64,000 bases of DNA from Gymnopilus junonius (lineage: Eukaryota > Basidiomycota > Agaricomycetes > Agaricales > Galerinaceae), in NCBI GenBank assembly GCA_015501075.1, contig JADNYJ010000110.1, positions 62,001 through 126,000 on the forward strand, given 5' to 3'. Positions 37,869 through 50,178 of this stretch are shown one piece after another. Within the stretch, counting starts at the first letter, position 1. Each line of letters opens with the position of its first letter. The notes beneath the pieces were generated by a model, which saw nothing but the letters and a program-made list of their open reading frames with translations, made no database searches and was not told the origin of the DNA. Both the position numbers and the translations under genes were made by a program.

Positions 37869-38802
37869 GGTGAGCAGTTATGCTGATTCTATTTTCAGAG
37901 GATAGCATGGCTTATGTTGACAGTCGAAATCCCAAATCGACTTATCATTTGGCTTTATTTACTCTGCAGACCCTCAAACTAAAGTACTGACAAGGCGATG
38001 TTCTGGGAAAATCACAGAATGTCAACACAGCCAATCTTCATTCTAATCCTCATAGAACAACACTGCTTTTCTGTCAACGACGTCCCCAGTCGCTAGTCCC
38101 TGATAGCTTGTACTTGTTCTAATTCTGCTTATGTTCCAAATCGAGGAATCAGCTGGATCAATGCAATGGCAAATCATGAACCTGAAGATTTCTTGCGATG
38201 ACATTCCGTGTTGCATATCCTGCTGGATTATGAGTTTTGATGGCAGCTTGACGATGAAAAGGTTCTTGATAAGTGAGCTGCTCTGCTTCTACTGTTTTCA
38301 AGGTTCTGTTCCACCTCATCTCCGAAATTGCGCTGTTTATTAGCTCAGCTGCACGAGAAGTCTGCATGTCAGAAGCAGGGTACATGCATGGGCATATTCC
38401 AGCACTAATCGCACTAGGAAACCCACTGGGCTATACACTTTTCTGAACACGCAGAATTGGGATCGCATGGAAATAAATGGCTGTGTGCAATTCTCCGTAT
38501 ACTCTTTCCATTCTTGTAGACAGACTGCCAAATCCTTTCGAATTGCTCATGTTGATGTGCGTTAAGTGGAAAGAAATTAAAGACATGGGCGGTGTGTCTG
38601 AACACGTTGAGGGACCACATCCAAAATAGTACAGAGCAATAGCATAGCTCTCGCCCATGAGAACTTATGTCTCCCTTGTCTTATAAGGTAGAGTCACCAA
38701 AATGCTTCTATTATGAGCTGTGATATACTTCCTCTTCTCTTCATTGCCTTTGCAACATCCTCCTTTCCATTACCGTTGGTAACTTTACACTATTACACTA
38801 CA
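37869..38802. other. Upstream region of CHAT-3
   Basis: About 930 bp without a recognised gene. Minus frames at 38158-38658 lack features. It shares a short motif (GAACACGTTGAGGG) with the region upstream of CHAT-2 near 30529, possibly a remnant of the duplicated promoter. Confidence 0.4.
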
Positions 38803-41800
38803 ATGTCCAACAACGCCCCAGGGGACGACTGGGATATGTGGGCACTTAATCCAGTAATAACGTGTTGATATGCTAATCTATGTTATCATAGCGATTTATA
38901 TATCAGAGGTTAGTGTGCCATGCTTGGCATCGACTCACTGGTCCTTACAATATATAATTAACAGAAATCGTCATTGAATGCTCTCCTGAGGATAAGGACA
39001 AGTCGGAACTCCTCGGGCTTATGCTGGTAATCATTGACAAGCCGAATTGTCGTTTTGAGCTCAAGAAAATATCCCTGACAACATGGAAAGCAGAGGATGA
39101 GGTTGAAATGTGAGCAACAACCTCCGAGTCCCTGCCGTTGAACCTGATATTGACTGATTCCTTCATATCACAGAGCTATTCCAACCCAGGGACTTTTTGT
39201 TGTCGCCTCTTCGCAAGGTCCTGGAGATCTGGGTCATATCTACATAGATGTCAGCGATTTGTCGGCTCGGGCACTGGAACGAAATGGCATGCAACCAGGA
39301 TGCTGTAAGACCCAAAATATATTGCTCATTGACTATTCGATTCTGACCATCTCACTACATATTGACAGATACAAAGCTGAAGTTCAATAGCCTGTCGGAG
39401 GATTTCCCTGGACTATGGCTTTCATTTGAGGTGTACAACTTGGAATTCAAGAAAGGCTTAAACAAACGCAGAGAACGTGAGTGCTTGTACACTCCCATAC
39501 AGGAAAGAATTCTGCATGACATTTTTCACAGTAACACATCTTGAGGATAGCGATCCTTCTGATCTATACGGCGTCATTCAAATGCTTAAGGATGACCACC
39601 CGATGAAAGCTGATGTGCTAAATTACTGCGGAGATCAAGCTCTGAAAAAATTCAAGATTACACACAACATTGAAGACATTTCCCAAGTGATAACGGCCTA
39701 TGCTCAAGCTGTCGCTTGTCTACCAGAAGGCGATCAAAAACTGGGAAGCTTCCTAAGCGACTGCGCATCGGGATACTATTGGCGCTTCAACTCCTTCGGA
39801 CAGATCTCGGATATAAATGAAGCAATTTCGAAATCGAAAGTAGTAGCAGCAATAACACCAGATGGCGATGAAAAATTACCCGGCTTGCTCAGTAACATTG
39901 GAACCTCACTCCGCAGTCGATTTGAACGAATCGGAGAAATCGAAGACCTATCAGACGCGATTCAACTTCAGCGGAAAGCAGTTGAGCTCACTCCAGTTGG
40001 GCATGCTGACCTTCCAAGTCTGTTCAATAATCTAGGAGGCTCATTTCTTCATCGGTTTGAATGAATTGGAGAGATGACAGATATCTCAGAATCAATCTGA
40101 CTTCAGCAGAGAGCAGTTGAGCTCACCCCATTTGGGCATGCTGACCTTCCAAGTTGGCTCAATAATCTAGGAGGCTCATTTCTTCGTCGGTTTGAATGAA
40201 TTGGAGAGATGACAGATATCTCAGAATCAATCCGACTTCAGCAGAGAGCAGTTGAGCTCACCCCATTTGGGCATGCTGACCTTCCAAGTTGGCTCAATAA
40301 TCTAGGAGGCTCATTTCTTCATCGGTTTGAACGAATTGGAGAGATGACAGATATCTCAGAATCAATCCGACTTCAGCAGAGAGCAGTTGAGCTCACCCCA
40401 TTTGGGCATGCTGACCTTCCAAGTTGGCTCAATAATCTAGGAGGCTCATTTCTTCATCGGTTTGAACGAATTGGAGAGATGACAGATATCTCAGAATCAA
40501 TCCAACTCCGGCAGAGAGCAGTTGAGCTCACCCCAGTTGGGCATGCTGACCTTCCAAGTTGGCTCAATAACCTAGGAATCTCTTTCTTGAGGCACTTTGA
40601 ACACAGCCAAAACCTCGAATCCTTTAATTCAGCTGTATCAAATTTCCGTCTCTCGGCTAATTCCCCCACCGGCTCACCTTTTATTTCTATGTCTGCGGCC
40701 AAGGAATGGGCTAAATTATTAAAACAGTCATCCCCACTCTCCCTGCATGACACGTTAGACGCTCACGAAAGAATTGTTCATCTTCTTTCTGTCATAACCG
40801 GCCTCGATAACACGGTGAAACGTCGTCACGACCTTCTCAATCATTCTTCCCAATTCCCTATTGCTGCAGCTGCAGCTGCCTTGTCTGTTAATCATCCTGA
40901 TAGGGCCTTAGAGTGGTTGGAGCAGGGCCGATGCATTGTCTGGAACCAAATCAACCAGCTCCGCACACCAGTTGAAGACCTTCATGTGTTCGACTCGACT
41001 CTTGCCGACAAATTTACAAGTATATCAAAGCAGCTGGAGTACGCTGGTTCTCGCTTAGACCCCCGCCATATAGGAGAAACATTGTTAATGGACGCCAAAA
41101 TTTCCCTGGAAAATGAGGCGCATAATCATCTCAAACTCGCCAACGAGCGTGATGAAGTGCTCGCTAGCATTCGGAATATCCCAGGTTTCGAAAACTTTCT
41201 GCTACCGAGAAAATGCTCGGATCTGATGAGCATACTTCCAGAAGACGGTCCTGTGGTTATTATCAATGGAGATGAAGATCGCTGCGATGCCCTCGCCCTT
41301 ATGCATGGCTGTGACAAGCCATTGCACATACCGTTGGAACGAGTTACATACAAAAAAGCAAAGTCCTATGCTGAGAGGCTACGCCAATATCTGTCATCTC
41401 GCAAATTAATATCACGGTATTCTGAGCAGGCCGCTTCTGACTCTCGTGCTGCTCGTCCAGCTAAGCAACCTGACTCCCGAAACACCATCCAAGAACTGTT
41501 GCATACACTATGGACTTACCTTGTTGAACCCATTTTGGAAGCTTTGGCAATGACGGTGGGCTCAAGTTCTATTATAACATTTAACACTTAACGACTTCAT
41601 CTTCAGGTCAAGGATGACGGTAACGACTTGCCTCGAATTTGGTGGTGCCCGACAGGCCCCTTTGCTTTCCTTCCAATTCACGCCGCAGGAATATACGGCA
41701 AAGGCGCTGCCAAAGGAAACTGCTTGGCCGATTTTGCCATATCTTCATATATTCCATCGTTGAGTATCCTCGACAAATTGAGATCTCGAAAGAATCCAAA

Positions 41801-42437
41801 CACCACTAATCATGGAGTCTTACTTGTCAGCCAGCCTGATACGCCAAACTTACAACCAATCTCGTGCACGGTAAAAGAGGTTCAGAAAACCCAGGAAGAA
41901 TTAAATAAGCGCGGCATTCGTTCAGCCTTGTACAGTAGCAAAGACGCAACTGCTGAAGTCGTTCTGGAGTCGTTGGAATCCTTTTCATGCGTACACCTGG
42001 CATGTCATGCATCCCAGGGCACCGACAATCCGATGGAAAGTTCAATCTACCTTTACGATAAACCACTCACTCTTGCGGAGATCATGAAAAAGGACCTACC
42101 CAATGCCGACCTCGCGTTCATGTCCGCCTGTCAGACGAGCGTCGGAGACGAGAAACTCCCAGAGGAAGCTGTTCACCTCGCCGCTGGGATGTTGGCAGCT
42201 GGGTACCGAAGCGTTGTGGCGACTATGTGGTCCATCTCAGATGAGCATGCCCCATATGTGGCGGAGAAATTCTATGAGAATCTGTTGAGCAGAAGTTCTA
42301 ATGAAGGGGGTGCAAAGTTGGACGGTGCAAGTGCGGCGCAAGCTCTTCACGTCGCAACACGACATTTGCGAGAGAAACTTGGGGATTCCGACAAAGATCT
42401 CTTGTATTGGATACCGTATATTCATGTAGGAATTTGA
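38803..42437 (+). CDS. TPR-repeat CHAT protease, paralogue 3 (CHAT-3), with three in-frame stops
   Basis: Tandem paralogue of CHAT-2 with the same exon plan: 38803-38861, 38892-38908 (17 nt), 38965-39109 (145 nt), 39174-39304, 39369-39476, 39532-41555, 41607-42437. The N-terminal region (EIVIECSPEDKD...) precedes six 45-residue TPR-like repeats. The linker (LDAHERIVHLLSV, ALEWLEQGRCIVWNQI) and a complete CHAT domain follow, with catalytic His codon 42006-42008 (ACHAS) and Cys codon 42129-42131 (SACQTS). Three TGA codons (40062, 40098, 40197) interrupt the repeats; sister repeats have CGA at each site. The other ~1100 codons are open. The first intron would be only 30 nt, so the 5' end is less certain. 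Probably a recent nonsense allele or pseudogene; a shorter product starting after 40199 would keep CHAT. Confidence 0.83.
40081..40485 (+). repeat. Near-identical 135-bp tandem repeats in CHAT-3
   Basis: Three units start at 40081, 40216 and 40351, with a fourth, slightly diverged, at 40486 and another before 40081. The second and third full units are essentially identical at DNA level. The first differs mainly by C-to-T changes. The period is 45 codons, so gain or loss of units keeps frame. The near-identity implies very recent amplification, recombination or gene conversion. Confidence 0.9.
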
Positions 42438-42608
42438 TTTTTGTAAACGCAGTTGCCTGGGTTGAAGGGCGTCAGATTAATAGTCATGTCTTTTTCATGT
42501 ACAATGCTAAATAAGCACATACTCTACATACGGACTGGGCTGTGAGAGTTACCACCTCTAGGTTTCATTTAGGGAATGGTCTTCTGCAGGGATCAAGTAA
42601 CAGCGACC

Positions 42609-42886
42609 ATGAGCAAGAAGTCGACAAAAATGCACCAAGCAACAAACGTACACATTGAGCCTTGCTCTAAGTCAAAAAGCCAAGTCAAGTATGCCATCCT
42701 TTTGGTGAGAGTCAAGTAAATCCCTACACCTTTCCGCTAACACAGGCATTGGTACCTCTGCAAACGCCCCGCGACATCTCCTTTAACCTCGCAGAACTCA
42801 AAATATTTGTCCCTCGCGAATCTCCGCACAGCCTCACCCTACCTTTCATACGGCTCCAATATCCGAGCACAAGCACGCGCGATTGA
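42609..42886 (+). CDS. Small spliced hypothetical protein (~78 aa)
   Basis: Not recognised. Two exons, 42609-42704 and 42746-42886, join in phase 0 across a 41-nt intron (GTGAGA...ACAG). The product starts MSKKSTKMHQ, has a short hydrophobic stretch across the junction (YAILLALVPL), and ends in a Pro/Ser/Arg-rich tail. Support is only the phase-consistent splice and continuous frame. It lies 171 bp downstream of the CHAT-3 stop. Confidence 0.35.
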
Positions 42887-44165
42887 TAATGGCCAAGATA
42901 AAGTGGACTTGGACTACGCAATCCGTATTCCTATCCTTGCTCCTCGTCATTAGCCAAGCGTCCAGACCTCTTCGAGGAAGAGGAGATGATGGACGAGGAA
43001 GGAGGTAGATTCGAGCTTGGCGATGACGTCCAGAGGGGCGGAGGTGCCGTCCAAGCAGCATCACTACAAGCATTCTGTGCAGCGACGAGCCCAGACGCGG
43101 CAACGAGGAAAAGACGACAGTAAGTATGTCAGGACGTGTTGCGCGGTGCCTTCGAAGATTGTAAGCTGCAGAAGTTAAGCATTAGTCGTTTGTTCACTGT
43201 TACACGACCCACAACACAGAAGAACATACATTGATGATGGAATCCTTTAACTGGCCTACGACCCAGACTGTATTGCGCAGAGTAGGATGGCATATCTCCT
43301 AGTGCCCTATCCAAGTGCCCTATCCTGGTTCCTCACAAAGGCATGGACATTCTAGAAGAGATGATTAGTGCTCTTTATCTCTCTGAGCTTGGTTTCAATC
43401 GTATTTGGCCGTCCTGGATATTATTAATCATATATCAACCTCGTAATTTACGAGCCACAATAACAATAGCGAAGCAATACCTCCAACGACTCTCGTGTTC
43501 AAATCCTCCTCGGGCATATGATGCCTACTCTCATTTTGAATCACGGTGGCGAATATGCTACTTGATTTGATGGTATGATGAGTGATGACTCGTCTTCACT
43601 TGCGGATAATTTGACATTCGCTTCACAGTATGACTGAGTACTAAGTATGAGGGTTGAGAGAATGCTGCACACGTTGGAGAAAACTGTTTGTGGTTCAGGT
43701 AATATCCTGGAATGTCGGAGGAGGCCACAGAGATTCAAGGTATTGACTATGAGAAGGTGTTACAGTGCTGTCGTGATGTTTTAGAAAGAGAAATATTTAC
43801 GTAGACAGGGCATTTAGAGAAAAAGAAATATACCCTTCTAGAGACCATGTTGAGCGTCCCACGTTGAATAGTTTGATATTTCTTTCCGTTCTTCTTATCC
43901 GAGCTGAACGCACTTGATCTTGTCATTGTCCAGAGAACAGCCCCTCGAAATCGATGATTAATGGTTACGCCACCACAGTAGTAGTGAGTGACGGACAGCT
44001 CAGTTATGAAGGTTACAAACTTCCATCGTCTCAGCCGTACCGTGGACATCCGGGAGGGTAAGTAGGAGAACTCAGCATCATTAAAAAAAATATCATTTCA
44101 GTTCTCTCACGTGTTCTCCCCAGGTGTAAACGCTTTTCTTTTCTTGTTCCTCAATTCACGAAAAC
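42887..44165. other. Intergenic, no gene recognised
   Basis: About 1.3 kb; scattered short frames only. The right end is the promoter of the DUF1308 gene. Confidence 0.4.
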
Positions 44166-46338
44166 ATGTCCCCTCATCCTGAACTTCGATCAATAAGAGG
44201 TCATCTTATCCAGATTCACGACGCCATCTCCAACTTCAAACCCCTCACAGCGCGCCCACCCATCCTTGACTCGTCTTGTGACACTTTGACTGCCAACGAA
44301 AATAACGAGGACAATTTGAACCATTGGCTGCAACCAGAGAGTGTGCCAGGTCTCAAAAAGTTGAAGGAGAGTATCAAACTTGACCTTGAGGTCCTGGAAA
44401 AAGTATGTTTTCGCTTTTCTTGTTCGTTCAACCTTTCGTCTGATTGAAAAACTACCTTTCAGTAGTTCCTCGACGACCCCAACTGCGCCAACCTTTCACC
44501 TCTTTCGACCAATGCACCGTATCTGGTTGCGGTGTGGAATGAACTAGTCTTTGCGCCTCCGCTTGTTGTATCGGTCTTCAAGACTTTTTCTGTCAATGCT
44601 TCTGCGTCAACATCGTCTGACAAAGGGAAAGGTCGGAATGAACAGCAACGCCAGCCGCCTGGTGTGAAGGTCGACATTGTGGCTGACAATGGAAGGAGAT
44701 GGATTAGAGTTAATACGTTAGTCATTCATTTCTTGCTTTTTCTCTCTCAAGTGTTCTAATGTTCATGATTATTCCAGGACAAAGAACTCTAGGATGCTAT
44801 CCGAATTCCGCGAAATAGACTCCTACCTAACAGACTCATCCGAATCCTCCGACTCTGAATGGGACTCTGCCACCCGTCCTTCACTCGCTCAAACCGAATT
44901 CGACAATTCGATTCTGCGGATGGCCAGGTCTCTACTCGCAGCTGCCCAGTCCAACCCCATAGATGGTGCATCACAGTTATATCCCAAGGTTACTTTGAGG
45001 CTTACACGTCTCGATCCGACTCTACCTAACGACGATGGAACACCGCCTGATCCACGTATAGCCCAGACTATAGAGTGCCTTCGCGAGATGGGTGTGAATG
45101 TCGAGTTGGGGGAGAGAAGTGAAGCTGAACTCGCAGAAAATTTCCCGGCCTCATCCAGTACCGATGAAGCTCAAGATACTACACCCAATCTGCCCTACAC
45201 CCCTACTCCAAACATAAACCTCGATTTGTCGGTGTTGATTGCGCTCATCTCGGACCTTACACACGCCTCCCTTCCTCAATCCAAAGAAGAAGCCAACAAG
45301 AGGTTCGTTCCTCCTCAAGAGTACCGTGAATGGAAACAAAAGAGATTAGCAACTTTGAAGAATACCGATGGGAAGTCGAAGTCGAAGAGACCCACCGATT
45401 CCCATCCAGGATCCGTGCAGAACTCTTCCTCAGATTCTCTCTTATCGTCAATGGAATTGGAGACTGACATCAACGACCTTCCCCGCGATCTGATCAAGCA
45501 CGCAAGGGCGCTGACGAACCAGTTACTACAGGAGATGATAAAGGGGACAATGCAGGAGGTTTACGACAGGATTCACACATCGTCTCAAAATGGCACTGAC
45601 ACTGAAAAAGAAACCCCGACAGTCGTCTTTTGGACAACATCAGAAGCACGCGACAGGTGTCTACGGATTGTTTCCAAAATTGGCGGGATACACGAGAAAC
45701 GTCGAGCACGAGCCTTGTTCAGTCTCGCACCAGGGGACACCGCCGAGGACGAGGAGATACCCTTGGAAGAAGCCGAAAGGCTTTATTGGCAGGACTCGAG
45801 GTTCCCTAAGAACTTCATACCCTTACTCCCCATCAGGATTCTTCCAGCTGCCTCCCCTGACGGCCTGGCTTCATCGTTAGCAGAAATTCCACGTTATCCC
45901 AGGTCAAACTTCGCGCTGTCGCTCGGTAGGGTATGTGCGGACATTCTGGCTCAGGAGACGATGCCACATCCACGATCACGGTCGAAAATGTCGCCAGCCG
46001 CAGAGCAAACCGACGACCTCTCACAACCACGCTCTGAGATCCAACGCGCATCCGTAACCAAAGCCAATCCCCGGTTAACAGCCCATACAGTACAAAGTAT
46101 GCAGTGGGGCGCGGAGCTGGGATGGACGACCCTCACTGCCAACAGGACGAGTGTAAAGGCAATTTTGAGGGAAGTTCGAGGTGCAAAGATAACCGGAAGG
46201 GTTGGTGGGAGTGAAGAACGAGGACGAGATAGTAGCTTGGAGCAGTTTGCAGCGATCTGGATTGTAGATCCTAGGAGTTTGGCTGAAGGCATGTCGAGCC
46301 TTCCTTCTGCTAGGAACTCGTTCAGTACGTCGGAATAG
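44166..46338 (+). CDS. DUF1308 / UPF0415-like protein (682 aa)
   Basis: Resembles the DUF1308 family (human C7orf25 type), whose function is not established. Three exons: 44166-44402, 44466-44716, 44778-46338. The first intron must use the TAG acceptor at 44463-44465, because the CAG three bases earlier would place a stop in frame. Family-like segments are LVAVWNELVFAPPLV, RRWIRVNT and NLDLSVLIALISDLTHASLP. A late segment contains CLRIVSKIGGIHEKRRARAL, followed by LTANRTSVKAI. A low-complexity acidic/Ser region follows residue ~165 (SESSDSEWDS). No signal peptide or membrane span is seen. All frames are intact. Confidence 0.72.
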
Positions 46339-47184
46339 TGGTGTTATTTTTGCTGTTGTTGCTTGGACGAGGGTGTCGTTGACAAATGTTTGATCACGAT
46401 AAATGTTGATCGCGTGCCATAGTCTACTGCACATAAATGTTCTAAAATTACAAACAACAATTCAAGTTGTTGAGAGCGCATTCACCGTAATAAATCATCG
46501 AACAAAATACGTCATATAGCTGTATTACCGCGACATAAAGTAGAAGTGGAAGACGGAGATGCTCGACGCTCGTCCAGGTTGCGGCCCGACGGGCAAATTT
46601 TGTCTACCAGCAACTTCACACGTTGTTCTCAACCTCAATCAAGCGTCTCCACCGCCTCTCATGACCATCTTCCTCAAATCCTCATCCCACGAACCTTTCC
46701 GACGTGGAACCAGCGCGACCTATATCCGCACATACGCAGGTACTGCACCCCGCTGCCGGACCCTCCGACTACCGCTTACCATCCGTCCATATGGGCTCGA
46801 CTCAATCAGTCGTCCAAAGGAGCGAAAGACGCCAAGCCACGTTGTTCCGCAAGACGTCCGTGGGTGCCAATAGCCAAGCTCAGTGTAATGAGCACTACTT
46901 CTCCTACGTATAAATTTACTCGCAACGACGTTATCGCCAGCTGTGCGCATGGAACTTGGACGTTCTTCAGTCTATTCTTGAATTAATCTTGACACGAAAT
47001 GGTTTTCTGCTTCCCTTGATCGAGTGGACTTCTAATAATATTGCTGGGACTCGGGTTCGAATTCTTTCATATCGTACAAGATAAAAAGCATGTCGCTACT
47101 GCCAGCAAAGTAGGCTCGTACACGTCTACAGGGCTCTCTTTATCTCAGTGAGGCTTCTCTGCGCTGTGTCGTCCGGCAAGAAGA
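46339..47184. other. Intergenic, no gene recognised
   Basis: Three overlapping plus frames at 46546-46986 have no recognisable features. A B-box-like GGTTCGAATTC near 47054 has no matching A box, so it is not called as a tRNA. Confidence 0.4.
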
Positions 47185-50178
47185 ATGACTCCTAGGCGCA
47201 CTCTTTTGTCTTTACTCCTGGCACCACTGCTCTCAGTAGCGGCTCCTTCTAGTCCTGCAGCCGCCTCCGACCCATGTGCTAAAATCGGCGGGTTAGAATT
47301 CGTGCCTCCGGCTGAAGCTCTGGCGTGTTACAAGGCCTTCCCGTTCAATGAGACTCTTCGGCAGAATGTGTTGACTAATATGGCTCGCGTGTTTGATTTT
47401 TATACCTTCGAGGACTTTTATTTGAATTCCCCGCCGCCGTTCCAAGAGTCGACAAAGAATATCCGGGCCACACTGGCGCAGCTCAATACTACCAGGTTCG
47501 CTGTGAGTATTTACTATCCTCTTGGATTTGAGAGAGATGAACCCAACCGGGATTTTCTTCAAGACGGATTATGATTTCAACAAGGCAGTGTACGATTTCA
47601 CAACCCAACTCAACGACGGACATACCCGTATGTTTTGAATCCTCGATATCTCCGTGGCATTTCGTGTCCATCTAAATTGACCCCAATTAGGCTATTTCCC
47701 CTCTTGCTACAACGCCTTCCAAAACCTCCTCCCAGCTCCTGTAGTCAGTTTGGAAGAAAACGGCGTCCAAAATGTATTCATTGTTCCCGACGCCGTCGAA
47801 TTTGTCTCTCAGCTCGGGCCGAATTATACAGGTTTCTTCGATAAGATCGGATTTAACTGGCAGCGTCTGGCGGGCGCCAAGGTATTGGAAATCGAAGGCA
47901 TGGATGCGTATTCCTATGTCGACCTGATTGCAGATACTGTTTCGGGGAACTATTTGGACCATGGTGTACGCGTCAACTCGGTGTTTAGCAGTTACCGGAT
48001 TTCTGGCGGCGCGTTCTCCCAGCGGTTTGGAGATTTAGCGGGTCCGGAGGACGTCACGCATACTTCTTTGAAGTTTAAACTCATTCCTGCTAATTCGACA
48101 AGGGTTGAGACGGTCGGGATCCCGTATCTTGCCGACTTTATTGGCGTTCCTTTCACAGACAGTTCATCCTTGTTAGTTCGCTACCCTTCACTCCATTTCA
48201 TTTTCTTACTGTATCTTAATTTCAACATTTGGATTTACAGCTGGGAAAACAATTGTGTTGCTAATGATGCGACTAATGGCATTGACATCCGTTCAGCAGG
48301 GGTCAACGCTGCTAAACGCACGCGTAAACAGCCAAAGGCAAGCATCATTGATGGCTTGAACAGCAGAGCAATCAACCTCCCTGGGCCTTTCATCCCTACC
48401 CAACCCGTTGTGAATGGCAGCGACGATGCGATTCAGTCCTTCATCTTGCCGGATAAAAAAACCGGTGTAGTAAGTGCTCTTTCTGTTGCATTACCCGTAT
48501 AAGGACTAATTGGCAAACTTGGATAACCAATTAGATGTTTGTCGGCACTTTCGAGCCTAACGATTTCAATCAATTCCAAGTTGATACTGCCGCTATCATC
48601 TCTGAATTCCAAAAGGCTGGCGTCACCCAGATTCTCATCGACCTGACCGACAACGGAGGTAGGGTTTGATAGTTGTCGATGATAAAGAGTTTCTCTGTAA
48701 CAGGAGGTGTCTATTTCTGTAGGTGGCTTCGTCTGCTTGGGTCAATTCCTGCATCAATTCCTGGCAGGATCTCAGATTGGTGATCCGTGAGTTCGAAATA
48801 GTTCAGTTTGTTCATCGTCATCTTATCTTCCTTAAAGCGGATTCCAATCGACATCGCGTGCGAACCCACTTGCACAAAAGATTGTCGCTGCCCATGTTGC
48901 CATGGGCGAGAATGACATTGGGACCTTCTACAGTCCTGATAACTGTAAGTTCTCTCTTGATTTGGGAAGTTGTGGCATTTCTAATATTGACTTGGACAAG
49001 GGGCATTTTTAAACACCACAATCCAACCTGTCACATTCAACTACAACAACCCATCTGTGCCATTTGTCGTCAATGGTCGCGTTGACCCTACTTCCCAACG
49101 CTTCCTCGTGAGCTCATAATAGTGCAGTCGAGCCTAAAATAGCTGAAAGGATTTCTGCAGGATACCTGTACGGAGTCCTTCGTTGTACCTGTTCCTAAAA
49201 CCCCACCATTCCCCCTCAAGTATGTTCATATTAAATATGCCAAACATCATCTGACTTTCTCTCCTGAAATCAATAGCAAAATCGCCATCGGTAAATTACT
49301 TGCCGCCTTTAGAATGAACACTGACTAACGAAGATACGCATCCTGATTTTCAGTCAGCAATGGCAACTGCGCATCCACCTGTGCCATGTTCTCAACTTTG
49401 ATGTTTGAGCGACATCATACGAAGATTGCCATCTTCGGAGGAAAACCTGGCGAACAGGTCCAGTATAAAGGAATGGCAGGTAATCAGGTCCTCGAGTGGT
49501 CGGATCTTGATACGGAGATCAAGTCCGTTGGATTGGATAGCGTGAGTGTTCTCGTCTCTTAATAGGCACTGGATTTTTGCAGTGCTAATGATTGATCCTT
49601 TGGCACCATATAGGACCCTCTTGCGCCTCCTGATTTGTGAGCTTTGAATGCGTGATTACAGATGTAATTTGTTCTTAGTTTTGATACAATGCACTTTAGG
49701 CTTGTGAACTCCAATTTCCGGTAAGTGACTCTTTTTACCATTCAACCTTAACAATTTGATTGACATCGGCCATAATGTAAAGCCACAACTGGCGCACTGG
49801 TATGTACCTTAATAAAGCTTTAGTATATATCTTGGTTCTAACCATCTGGGGCACAGCTTGGAGCTTCTTCAACGAACAAATACCCATCGGTATGTATTTA
49901 CTTGCTTCAGATATGATTTGTTCTTCCTAATGATGATGTTTTTGCCATTTCTCATTCTAGCCTATGTGTCGGAATTCCCTCAGCGTATGTGTGATTTATT
50001 TCTTGTTGATGATATCATCATTTAGTTTTTGTCTCTCCATAGTCCGCTTCCCGTATACCAAAGATACCTACAACAATCCTCAAAACCTGTGGATCTTTGC
50101 GTAAGTCATTGATTTCAAGTCTTTTCTTCATACACCCCTTCTCATAATTCTTTCTACAGTACCTCCGTGATGTTTTGA
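47185..50178 (+). CDS. Secreted peptidase S41-family protein (649 aa, 18 exons)
   Basis: Resembles fungal secreted S41 (C-terminal processing peptidase-like) proteins. A signal peptide is clear (MTPRRTLLSLLLAPLLSVAA). Landmarks in order: DPCAKIGGL, TQLNDGHTRYFPSCYNAF, a domain with TQILIDLTDNGGGFVCL, NGNCASTCAMFS (likely nucleophile Ser region), then FGGKPGEQVQYKGMAG. Exons in phase: 47185-47502, 47564-47627, 47691-48171, 48241-48469, 48535-48658, 48723-48786, 48838-48944, 49001-49107, 49161-49219, 49277-49290, 49354-49541, 49614-49636, 49700-49720, 49793-49809, 49867-49899, 49961-49984, 50043-50100, 50160-50178. Several exons are under 25 nt. All frames are intact; 649 aa is in the range I would expect for the fungal family. 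Confidence 0.87.

Noticed and set aside
46546..46986. Three overlapping plus-strand frames of 69-146 codons
   Set aside because: No recognisable motif, no codon bias and no splice support.
47041..47070. B-box-like GGTTCGAATTC suggesting a tRNA
   Set aside because: No A box at proper spacing and no acceptor stem could be formed.
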